From the NCBI RefSeq assembly GCF_021234875.1, contig NZ_JAJQVM010000006.1:1-64000 (forward strand): DNA of 64,000 bases, in the 5' to 3' direction. Under the pieces are notes generated by a model. The model saw only the letters and a program-made list of their open reading frames with translations. It searched no databases and had not been told where the DNA came from. Below, in pieces: positions 46,973-55,287 of the stretch. The stretch comes from Marinibactrum halimedae (GTDB lineage: Bacteria > Pseudomonadota > Gammaproteobacteria > Pseudomonadales > Cellvibrionaceae). How positions within the stretch are numbered: position 1 is the stretch's first letter; each line of letters begins with the position of its first letter. The translations under genes were made by a program, and so were the position numbers.

Positions 46973-49060
46973 ATGCTCAGTTCGAACGCCCTTAACCAAC
47001 TTACCCAACTAAAAAAAGATATTCGCGCCAGCAAAGACTACGCCGAGGGTGTAGTAAGAGGCACTCAAGGCCGCTACGGCTTTGCGATGCTTGACGATGG
47101 CCGCGAAGCTTTTATTAACCCAGATCAAATGCAGCGAGTTTTTCCTGGCGATCGGGTAGAAGTTACCCTGACCAGTAATGACAAAGGCCAACTGGAAGCC
47201 ACGCTCGAAAAACTCATTCGCACCGAGCTCAAAGAGTTTGTAGGAACCTACCTAGTTCGAGGCAAAGGCCATTTTGTCATCCCTGATGTAAGCCAGTTAA
47301 ATCGCTGGGTCTTTTTACCACCGAAAAGTCGTGCTGGCGCCAAAGACGGTGAGTACATCCGTGCCCGCATTACTCGTCACCCATTCGAAGACGGTAAAGG
47401 CCAAGCCCGCGTGGTAGATCGTATTGGCGCGCCCACCGATGAAGCCATTGAGCGAAAATACATCCTCAGTAAGTTTCAATTACGCCACCAATGGCGTGAA
47501 CCTCACAATGCGCAATTAGAACAAGTTATCGCCAATCCGGTCATCACCCCCGATGGATTAGAACGGACTGATCTCACTACACTGCCGTTTGTCACGATTG
47601 ATTCAGAAACCACTCGCGACATGGACGACGCATTATTCGCACGCGAAACCGAGAACGGCCTAGAAATCATGGTGGCAATTGCCGACCCTTCCGCCGGTAT
47701 CCCATGGGACAGCGCTCTGGGTAAAGAAGCATTGAGCCGTGGCCAAACCGTGTACTTACCCGGACAAAGCGTTCCCATGTTGCCCGAAGCACTGTCTCAC
47801 GACATCTATTCACTGGTGCCAAATACACCACGGCCTGCAGTAGTCTGTACCTTATCGGCCGACTCTGAAGGCAACATTACGCACTTTGACTTTAGCCTTG
47901 CCACCATTCAATCTGCGGCAAAACTCTCCTACGATGGTGTCTCAGAATTTTTAGATACCCCCGAAAAGGCATCGCTTGAACTGGATGAATCCATTCAACA
48001 CTCACTCACGCTATTGGCAACCTTTGCCAAGGCTCGGCTGCAATATCGCCAGCAACACGCCTTAGTAATGGCAGAGCGTACCGACTACGACTTCCGCTTA
48101 AATGCCCAAGGCAAAATTGAAGAAATTATCCGACTAGAGCGCAACAGCGCTCAAAAATTGGTGGAAGAAGCCATGCTGGCCACCAATGTGTGCGCAGGCC
48201 AATTTTTTGCTGAAAAAAACAGCAATGGTCTCTTTTCAAGTCATGCGGGTTTCCGTCCAGACCGTGCAGAGCAGGTCAGCCGACTCCTAAAAGCGCACCT
48301 TGGGGACGAAGCAAAAAGCATCGGAGAGGACTTCACCACTCTCGACACCTACCGAACATTGATTCAACGCTTACAAGCCAATAATGAGCACACCACTTTG
48401 CTTGCCGCATTGAAACGCCAATTAAAGCCCAGTGAATTAAGCCTCTCACCACAACCTCACCTGGGGTTAGGGTTTGACTTTTATGCGAATGTCACATCGC
48501 CGATTCGCCGAATTCAAGACTTCTACAATCACTTGCTGATCAAATCATTATTAAGTGAGCAAACCACCTCTTCACTGCGAGAAGAACAATTAGAAGCTCT
48601 GAAAGAGGTCAACAGCAATGGCCGCACTGCCTGTCGGCAAATGGAACTGTGGTTAGTGTGCCAATACATGCAACAGCACATCGGCGCGGAATACGATGCG
48701 CAGGTGGTCATGGTCAATAGCCAAGGGATTGGGGTACGTGCAGAGGCAAACGGTGTAGAAGCCTACGTTCAATTACGCGAGCGCCCAGCCAAAAATAAAG
48801 GGGACAGTAACAAGGGAGGCAACGGTAAAGGAGACAACAGTAAAGGAGACAACAGTAACTCGAAGGCTGTACAAAAAGTCGACTTTAACCCAGACCTATT
48901 GACCTTGAGCGTCGACGACACTACTTACGCTCTGGATCAGTCGGTAAAAATCAAAATTCAGTCGGTCGACTTAGAAAAACGCCAAATTACGGCACAACTT
49001 GTCCCTCCGGCTCCGTCAAAGCAAGAAAGCGACTTCACTGAGACCACTGAGTTATCGTAA
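46973..49060 (+). CDS. rnb: Exoribonuclease II (RNB family)
   Basis: Processive 3'-5' exoribonuclease. 695 residues from ATG 46973 (MLSSNALNQLTQLKKDI), where RNase II proteins begin; the ribosome site is weak. Cold-shock-type N-terminus (AEGVVRGTQGRYGFAMLDDG), RNB domain with metal site IDSETTRDMDDALFA, GLFSSHAGFRPDR, YANVTSPIRRIQDFYNH, and a C-terminal S1-type domain. A Lys/Gly/Asn/Asp insert made of 15-bp repeats (KGDSNKGGNGKGDNSK) interrupts the S1 region. Slightly longer than the E. coli enzyme, mostly through this insert. RNase II rather than RNase R, from size and N-terminus. Confidence 0.92.
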   Translation: MLSSNALNQLTQLKKDIRASKDYAEGVVRGTQGRYGFAMLDDGREAFINPDQMQRVFPGDRVEVTLTSNDKGQLEATLEKLIRTELKEFVGTYLVRGKGHFVIPDVSQLNRWVFLPPKSRAGAKDGEYIRARITRHPFEDGKGQARVVDRIGAPTDEAIERKYILSKFQLRHQWREPHNAQLEQVIANPVITPDGLERTDLTTLPFVTIDSETTRDMDDALFARETENGLEIMVAIADPSAGIPWDSALGKEALSRGQTVYLPGQSVPMLPEALSHDIYSLVPNTPRPAVVCTLSADSEGNITHFDFSLATIQSAAKLSYDGVSEFLDTPEKASLELDESIQHSLTLLATFAKARLQYRQQHALVMAERTDYDFRLNAQGKIEEIIRLERNSAQKLVEEAMLATNVCAGQFFAEKNSNGLFSSHAGFRPDRAEQVSRLLKAHLGDEAKSIGEDFTTLDTYRTLIQRLQANNEHTTLLAALKRQLKPSELSLSPQPHLGLGFDFYANVTSPIRRIQDFYNHLLIKSLLSEQTTSSLREEQLEALKEVNSNGRTACRQMELWLVCQYMQQHIGAEYDAQVVMVNSQGIGVRAEANGVEAYVQLRERPAKNKGDSNKGGNGKGDNSKGDNSNSKAVQKVDFNPDLLTLSVDDTTYALDQSVKIKIQSVDLEKRQITAQLVPPAPSKQESDFTETTELS
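48800..48859 (+). repeat. 15-bp array in the S1 region of RNase II
   Basis: Four units at 48800, 48815, 48830 and 48845 with consensus GGAGACAACAGTAAA encode GDNSK-like pentapeptides. They form a charged hydrophilic loop inside a conserved essential-type enzyme. Confidence 0.93.
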
Positions 49061-49066
49061 CTCATC

Positions 49067-49100
49067 ATGACTTGTAAGACGTGATGACTTGTAAGACGTC
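49067..49100. repeat. 17-bp tandem duplication after RNase II
   Basis: ATGACTTGTAAGACGTG (49067-49083) is repeated at 49084-49100 with one change. Non-coding. Confidence 0.9.
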
Positions 49101-49130
49101 ATTCTCTTAACGGAACGCCGTAATCAATAT

Positions 49131-49154
49131 GGCCGCTCTATCGATAGAGCGGCC
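49131..49154. terminator. 24-bp perfect palindrome over the stop codon of the binding-protein gene
   Basis: GGCCGCTCTATCGATAGAGCGGCC is completely self-complementary. On the minus strand it spans the codons for RPLYR and the stop of the binding-protein gene, and it also lies 71 bases after the RNase II stop. It may serve as a terminator stem for convergent genes, although no T-run follows on either strand; alternatively a binding site. Confidence 0.5.
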
Positions 49155-49980
49155 TCTCAATAGGGCGTACGTAAAGCACGCCATACTCATCGAACATACC
49201 TTTTACTTCCCCAGTATCGATCATCTCCTTGAGCACTTTAGTAATGGCTTGCTCGTATTTCAGAAAAGAAGATCGTTGAGACAACGTGAAATACACATCC
49301 TCACCATGGGTGGAAAAATTGGCACGAACGAAACTATCTTCCAACCCTAAATACTCCACAATGGTGGAAAAATACCAAGGCTCCGACAAGACTACATCCA
49401 CTCGGCCCGATAACAACATTTTAAAACGCTGTATTTCCGAGTCCACAACAAACTTTCTCAAGTGTTTATCGGAATCAAAGGGTTCAAAATACTTTACCCC
49501 GGTAATGGTTCCGATACGGTATTTGGCTAAATCCTCATAACGATTAATCGTAATAGATTTACCGGGTAAATGAAAAAAATGAATTTGCTCTGTATGAATG
49601 GGGGGTTCTAAGTACCGAAGGTAACGTTCTCGTGTTTTCCCTCTGTACAACAACCCCATAAAATCCAAATCACCCGTTTCCATCATTTGAAGACAATCAT
49701 TAAAAGAACAGGTTTTATACTGCGTCTGCCAACCCATCTTTTCAGCAATACGCCGGGTGATGTCTAACGTCACGCCTCTACGAGGTTCAACACCAGACTC
49801 TCGCTGATGTTTTTCTTCAATAAGCGGAGGGGCCTCCTCCAGAGGAATCAATAAAATGGGGGAGTTAGGTGCCTTGGAGTGATCCTCCTGAGGCACTGCT
49901 GCCATAACGACGACGGGAACTAGGATAAAGACGATGCATATCACCCTCCTCGTAGCGAAGCTCTGATACATTGCTTTCAT
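49138..49980 (-). CDS. Periplasmic solute-binding protein, family 3 type
   Basis: 280 residues with a signal peptide (CIVFILVPVVVMAAV). The fold is that of SBP_bac_3 amino-acid-type binding proteins: RRGVTLDITRRIAEKMGWQ, FNDCLQMMETGDLDFMGLLYRGKTRERYLRYLEPP, YRIGTITGV, LSGRVDVVLSEP and VLKEMIDTGEVKGMFDEYG. No permease or ATPase gene is adjacent, so it may not belong to a transporter; many lone members of this group in marine gammaproteobacteria are of unknown function. The ligand is unknown. The gene ends within a 24-bp palindrome. Confidence 0.85.
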   Translation of the reverse strand: MKAMYQSFATRRVICIVFILVPVVVMAAVPQEDHSKAPNSPILLIPLEEAPPLIEEKHQRESGVEPRRGVTLDITRRIAEKMGWQTQYKTCSFNDCLQMMETGDLDFMGLLYRGKTRERYLRYLEPPIHTEQIHFFHLPGKSITINRYEDLAKYRIGTITGVKYFEPFDSDKHLRKFVVDSEIQRFKMLLSGRVDVVLSEPWYFSTIVEYLGLEDSFVRANFSTHGEDVYFTLSQRSSFLKYEQAITKVLKEMIDTGEVKGMFDEYGVLYVRPIERPLYR

Positions 49981-50354
49981 AATGACGGCCGTATTGAGTA
50001 TGTTATGGATACACCCTTATTGACCCGATAATGCCGTTACTCTTCTTCTACCATTACGCTGTAATCATTCTTCTTTTAATATTTTTTAGTACTTTTTATC
50101 ACACTTATCTTACAGTACTTATTTCATAGGCTTTTTCTTAGCACTGTTTTATGATTTGTCTTTTTTAGAAAAACAGTGACACCATGAGGATAGTTAATCA
50201 TGGTGCATGATCAAATACCAATATTTGAAATAATGTTAAATTCACCACTATTTTTTATGGGATACAAACGTGTTTGCTTGAGGGAAGAAAAGTATTTTTA
50301 CAAACGCATACAACATACGCCATAAAAATCACCCTTCAAAATAATTTACCAATC
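49981..50354. other. Gap between the two minus-strand genes at 49138 and 50355
   Basis: 374 bp, very AT-rich, with runs such as TTTTTAGTACTTTTT. It should contain the promoter of the binding-protein gene. I see no gene or convincing terminator. Confidence 0.5.
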
Positions 50355-53174
50355 TTAAGATTGGCTCACCCTAAGACTTCCTGAATCCTGAACCGTGAAT
50401 TTTCTTTGATAAACAGGCTCTTTACCATTGCGGCTAAAACGCTTTCCCTGAGTGGTTATTTTCGCGCCACTGTCATCAAAATCCTCCTCCGTCATCGCAA
50501 CCACCGGTGTTGGTATCCAAATGCAAAACTCAGAATCAGGAGACTCATTCACCCATGCACGACCGCCATGCAGCTCAGCAAATTCATGAACCAAAACCAA
50601 ACGCAAGCTGGCTTCATTGACTTTCTTCCCTTTCGCACGCAAATTGGCCAGTTCGCTGAATCGCTGAAATTGCGCTCGACGCGCCTCCGCTGCTTCTCCC
50701 AAGCCACTGTCAGAGACCTTAAATAAAACACCTCCTTTGCTGTTTTGATACTCCGAAGTCACTGTTAATGTCACCCAGCCTGCCTCCGTTACATCAATAG
50801 CACTGCCCACCAAACTGAACATCATCTGCCGTAAGCGTAACCGATCCCCCCAGACAAATTTCACCTCTGTAGAAAAGTTCAGCTTCAATGACTTACGTGT
50901 GTTAATTTCGACGGCGTATTTTCGTAACTCACCCATCAAAGTTCGCATATCCACTTGGTGCTTTTGCATTACCATAGAACCAGACTCAATTGTTGATAAG
51001 TCCAGAATCTCATCCACCAACGCCAACAGGTGCAATCCATTACGATGGATGGCATCCAATCCCTCACTCACATGAGGGTCCCGTTTAATCTCCGGTTGTT
51101 TTAACAAACGATGGGAAAAGCCAATGACTGAATTTAACGGTACTCGCAATTGATGAGACAAACTATTCAAAAATTCCGTTTTCAAACGTCGTTCATTCTC
51201 CAATGACTTTAATATCTTTGCTAAAGAGGCTTCACGAGATTGGCCTTTCTCGAAAAGCTCAGCCTCTTTAAAGCGGGAAAAAAATAAGTACAAGACACAT
51301 ACCATCATGAATAAAACCGATTTCATCATCAATGATGCAATCACTGTGGTTTTTTGCACTACATCGAAATACTGCCTATTAAAGAAATGTACACGCCATG
51401 TCTTATCAAGAACACGAATAATATGACTGGATGCACTAAGCGACCTTGTCGTATTTCCCCTCTCACCTTCACCTTTTGAACCTGCAACGTTCCCTCCCTC
51501 CCACACATTGCTCAGCATATCTTGGGAAGAGTGGTTTTTACGAGAATGATACAGGCTCAGTAAATGAGGATTACCATATAGATGGCGTTCCATACCCCCA
51601 ATCAGCTCCACAATTCCAATATCAAATACAGAGTGAGAAAGCTGCTGAGCATGAGCAATTAATGACTCAATGGGCAATAACGTCACCACAATCCCTTCAA
51701 GATTATCAGGCAAATAACGATATGTTGGAGCACCATTAATCGCCAAGCCATCTTCGGGGAGCGTCGACAGTGCCGGGCTTGATAAAGAGGCCTCTGAACT
51801 GGTTATCGTTTGTTTTACTGAATCCTTTTCATACACTGGGTAGGCAAAAGCAATGTACCGTTCATCATCCGCCAATTGGATATCCGGGCTGACCGCAACG
51901 CCGTCCACTTCGACTGCATTTTCAAACAACGTAAAATACTCATAATCCGCCAGCAAATTCCAGCCCAACTGAACCGCCTCAAAGTGCTGGGGGTATTTTT
52001 GGGATACCACTAAATATTGCTTCGCAGGTTCAGCAGAGTGAATACCACCAGGATGTAAATCCAACACCTTCGTTTTCACATTTTGCAATTCGTCATCTTC
52101 AATTTTTTTCAACCATAAGTGTGAAGCTAAATGATGATCGTTGTTGTAATAACGTGTAATAAAATGATGAAAATCTTCTTCCGAAAAAGCAGCATTAGCA
52201 CGAACAAACTGACCCAAAATTTGAGCCACTTGAACATTTTGGGTAATTGCCGTTTCAATTTCATGAGACAGACCGCGTGTACGTTCAGCATCAATATTAC
52301 GCTGATGGGTAATAATGGTATGGCGACTTGAAATAAAAACAGCAGAAATAACCGCAGCAACAACGATATAGGGCACCACATGAAAAAAGTAATGCCGAAT
52401 TTTTGTATGATGAAAGACGTGTAATGTCATGGCAATGGCCACCACTAGCACAACACCATTAAAATTACCCGCCAACCAAATACAAAAAGCCGATTGAGGC
52501 GGCATAGAGAAAACTAATTCTTCACCCAGGCTCAATAACCCAAGGAATAAAACAGACGTACACGCTAACGTCGTCAGTGGTGAATACAGTAAAAAAAATC
52601 GCCAAAGCAATTTCCGACTTTGAGACAAGCCATAATTAGGATTTAAGCGAATTGGTGACAGCAAACGCCCAAGCCAAAACCCTTGCAAGGTTAAGAACAC
52701 AGCGCTATATAGGCAAAGGACAAGCGCCTCAGTATGACGACTGAATACCGGATGCTGAAAATGAGCGGTATCAGAAACCAACCAACACGAGACAACCAAG
52801 CTCAAAAAGCAAGGAATAAAGGCTCTGGCACCAAAATAAAAAAACACCACAACGGCCAATCCCGCTGGCGGCCAAATCAGAAAAAAACCTTGCTCTTGCA
52901 ATATCGTCGGCAACGCCAAACCTGTGAAAGCAATAAAGCCACACAACACCAATAACAGGAGGGGGGAAGGGTCGCGCCATGATTGGCCCTTTTGATCATG
53001 AACAGGCTCTGTATTAGAAGATAACAGCGCACTTGAATCGATTGAAGACGATAGCTTTTCAATCGGTGATCGTTCACCAGCAGACACGAAAGAGCGGTAG
53101 CCCTTAAGTTTCGTTGATACTGTAGGCTCTTCCTTATCTGGCAAAGCCTCTTCGTGATCATCGTTGTACGACAA
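50355..53174 (-). CDS. MASE1-CHASE hybrid-type sensor with degenerate histidine kinase core
   Basis: 939 residues. About 70-290: multiple membrane helices of MASE1 type (GFFLIWPPAGLAVVVFFYFGAR). About 300-520: periplasmic CHASE domain (QILGQFVRANAAFSEEDFHHFI, AFAYPVYEKDS). A further helix near 630, then a HisKA region with phospho-acceptor near residue 674 (SLSHQLRVPLNS). The ATPase domain is damaged: the N box reads SLVGSAIDVT in place of N-x-x-x-N-A, the glycine-rich G2 box reads NEASLRLVLV in place of G-x-GLGL, and only the G1 DSGLG remains. It is therefore probably a poor kinase. Starts at TTG 53174 behind GGAG. No response regulator is adjacent. Confidence 0.85.
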   Translation of the reverse strand: MSYNDDHEEALPDKEEPTVSTKLKGYRSFVSAGERSPIEKLSSSIDSSALLSSNTEPVHDQKGQSWRDPSPLLLLVLCGFIAFTGLALPTILQEQGFFLIWPPAGLAVVVFFYFGARAFIPCFLSLVVSCWLVSDTAHFQHPVFSRHTEALVLCLYSAVFLTLQGFWLGRLLSPIRLNPNYGLSQSRKLLWRFFLLYSPLTTLACTSVLFLGLLSLGEELVFSMPPQSAFCIWLAGNFNGVVLVVAIAMTLHVFHHTKIRHYFFHVVPYIVVAAVISAVFISSRHTIITHQRNIDAERTRGLSHEIETAITQNVQVAQILGQFVRANAAFSEEDFHHFITRYYNNDHHLASHLWLKKIEDDELQNVKTKVLDLHPGGIHSAEPAKQYLVVSQKYPQHFEAVQLGWNLLADYEYFTLFENAVEVDGVAVSPDIQLADDERYIAFAYPVYEKDSVKQTITSSEASLSSPALSTLPEDGLAINGAPTYRYLPDNLEGIVVTLLPIESLIAHAQQLSHSVFDIGIVELIGGMERHLYGNPHLLSLYHSRKNHSSQDMLSNVWEGGNVAGSKGEGERGNTTRSLSASSHIIRVLDKTWRVHFFNRQYFDVVQKTTVIASLMMKSVLFMMVCVLYLFFSRFKEAELFEKGQSREASLAKILKSLENERRLKTEFLNSLSHQLRVPLNSVIGFSHRLLKQPEIKRDPHVSEGLDAIHRNGLHLLALVDEILDLSTIESGSMVMQKHQVDMRTLMGELRKYAVEINTRKSLKLNFSTEVKFVWGDRLRLRQMMFSLVGSAIDVTEAGWVTLTVTSEYQNSKGGVLFKVSDSGLGEAAEARRAQFQRFSELANLRAKGKKVNEASLRLVLVHEFAELHGGRAWVNESPDSEFCIWIPTPVVAMTEEDFDDSGAKITTQGKRFSRNGKEPVYQRKFTVQDSGSLRVSQS

Positions 53175-53833
53175 CGCCTAATACTCCAAAATATACCTGA
53201 ATCAAGACATCCCAGCAGGAAGACATAAGCCACAGCATAGTAAAGAAATATTAATGACTACGATTTATTCAAGGTTATGCTTAAAAAAATGTCGCAACAA
53301 TCCCTCTTTTTTGAAACCATATTCTGAATGACGACAATTCAACCCACCCTGAATACCCCGACATCTATCCTGCTTTTCCAGCGAGAAGCTTTCTACCAGA
53401 AAACCTCTGAAAAGACTTATTTACCCTATTTTATTAATGGTTATTCATCTTTTTTTAATAGAGTAATGCAAAGCATTTTTATCAATTTCTGAAATGCCGC
53501 CACATCATTCGACCACACTAAGCAGCAGAAACCAATACCTATTTTTAATCATTTTTTATGACACTTTTTATCAATTATTTTAGTTCTATGTTAATGTTCT
53601 TATCGTTATGCTCTGCCTCATAGAACACTCTTATTCAACACCAAGCACGCTATAAAGAGCGTCTAGCATTCAAATCCTACATCAAAGCTTTTTTCATGAA
53701 AAACCACAACACGACAATAGTCGATACCATTTAAAACCAATCCAAATAACTGTGTATTTTTGACAATAAAGCCGAATCATCACAAAGTGACTTCTTAACT
53801 TCCTACAAAAAATCAAATCACTCAATAAAATTT
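53175..53833. other. Divergent gap between the sensor and the MBL-fold gene
   Basis: 659 bp, AT-rich, with no gene I can support and no clear repeat array. Promoters for both neighbours are expected. Long T and A runs are present but no well-formed hairpin. Confidence 0.5.
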
Positions 53834-55051
53834 ATGACGCAGCTCCTCTCTAATAAAAAGTTTTCCATTGATAGCGGTTTACTCACTTTGGATAAACTAA
53901 TAAACAGGTTTCTTTTTATACCTTTATTCGCTTTCGCCATGATGGCTATGAGCAGCACTTGGACAACACTTTATGCCGAATCTGTTGAATTGAAACATAA
54001 CATCACCCCCTCTATCTCCTGTGATGACACGTCCTTTGCGATACAAATATTAGGAGCGGGAGGGCCAGAATTAGAAGACCAGCATCATTCAAGCAGCTAC
54101 CTTATTTGGCATAATCAGAAAGCTCGCGTATTAATTGATGCTGGCAGTGGTAGCAGTACTCAATTTAATCTGGCAAAAGCAACATTTTCAGACTTAACCG
54201 CTATAGCACTGACTCATCTGCATGTTGATCACAGTAGCGACTTACCGGCCTATGCAAAAGGCGCCCACTTTACCCGACGCCGAACCCGCCTACCCCTTTA
54301 TGGCCCAGCGGGAAATGATCGAATGCCTGCCACAACTGAATTTTTACAACGCTTGTTTGGTGAAAAAGGGGCTTATCCCTACCTATCGGACACATTGCCA
54401 AACACAATGCGTTCCTCTCGTACGCCTTCAAAACTGACAGGCCAAGAGAGTAAAAGCAACCGGAAAAATGGCTTTTATTTTGACCCAGTAGATGTCCCTC
54501 TAGATGGAAAAATTCACACCTATACCCCTATGTATAAAGATGATGATAGACAACGAAACGATAGACAACGAGACAAAGAGAGTAATAAACAGCATGGAGA
54601 AAACACGGCAAATAGAACAAGCTCACAAGACAATGGACGTTCAATTCAACTTTCAGCCATCAGTACTCATCACGGCCCCATACCCGCAGTAGGTTGGCGC
54701 GTAGACATTAACGGTTGCAGTATTATTGTCACCGGCGACAGTACGAACCAGTGGCAACACTTAACGACACTCTCCGCTGACGCTGATTTATTAGTGGCCC
54801 ATGTGGCTATTCCTGAAAACGCACACCCTGTCGCAGCAACTCTTCATATGCGCCCCTCACAAATTGGGCAATTAGCTCATGCAGCCGGGGCAAAACGCTT
54901 ACTCTTAAGTCATTTTATGCGTCGCACTTTACCCCCCAATCAAACTAAAGCTCAGATACTTGCCGCCATTCGCCAGCACTACTCCGGCCCCATTTGTTTT
55001 GGGCAAGAGCTCAAACGCTATTATCCCGCTAAACCTCCACATACCCTCTAA
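53834..55051 (+). CDS. Exported metallo-beta-lactamase-fold hydrolase (RNase Z-like fold)
   Basis: 405 residues with an N-terminal signal or anchor segment (RFLFIPLFAFAMMAMSST). The metal-binding motif is intact, THLHVDHSSD (His128, His130, Asp132, His133), preceded by VLIDAGSGS; later VTGDST supplies a metal ligand and LLSHFMRRT a final His. Overall layout matches RNase Z/arylsulfatase-like MBL proteins, but export argues against tRNA processing. An arginine/aspartate-rich 15-bp repeat (DDRQRNDRQRDK) is inserted before the second half of the domain. The start has a weak ribosome site. Substrate unknown. Confidence 0.82.
   Translation: MTQLLSNKKFSIDSGLLTLDKLINRFLFIPLFAFAMMAMSSTWTTLYAESVELKHNITPSISCDDTSFAIQILGAGGPELEDQHHSSSYLIWHNQKARVLIDAGSGSSTQFNLAKATFSDLTAIALTHLHVDHSSDLPAYAKGAHFTRRRTRLPLYGPAGNDRMPATTEFLQRLFGEKGAYPYLSDTLPNTMRSSRTPSKLTGQESKSNRKNGFYFDPVDVPLDGKIHTYTPMYKDDDRQRNDRQRDKESNKQHGENTANRTSSQDNGRSIQLSAISTHHGPIPAVGWRVDINGCSIIVTGDSTNQWQHLTTLSADADLLVAHVAIPENAHPVAATLHMRPSQIGQLAHAAGAKRLLLSHFMRRTLPPNQTKAQILAAIRQHYSGPICFGQELKRYYPAKPPHTL
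54545..54574 (+). repeat. 15-bp duplication in the MBL-fold gene
   Basis: GATAGACAACGAAAC (54545-54559) and GATAGACAACGAGAC (54560-54574) encode DRQRN and DRQRD in a charged insert. Confidence 0.9.
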
Positions 55052-55136
55052 ATACTGGCTATGCGTACTTACTTCACTCACCCACTTCATGAAATTGGAG
55101 TTATGCAAGAGTGGCTTACCCTATCATCCATTCCAT

Positions 55137-55208
55137 ACCAACAATTACCCACACCAACAACTACCCACACCAACAATTACCCACACCAACAACTACCTAT
55201 ACCAACAG
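55137..55208. repeat. 16-bp tandem array upstream of the prolyl oligopeptidase gene
   Basis: Units begin at 55137, 55153, 55169 and 55185 with a half-unit at 55201. ACCAACAATTACCCAC and ACCAACAACTACCCAC alternate, giving a 32-bp higher-order period. It ends 79 bases before the start codon, so it lies in the leader or promoter region. Confidence 0.96.
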
Positions 55209-55287
55209 TGCTTGCGAAATACTTGTCTTGCTATAAAGTGGAGTTTTTAAAACCCATTCGAAATAAACACAACATTGCAGGTTTATT

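Noticed and set aside
55137-55208. Possible CRISPR array
   Set aside because: Units of 16 bp are directly adjacent with no spacers, and no cas genes are present; it is a tandem repeat.
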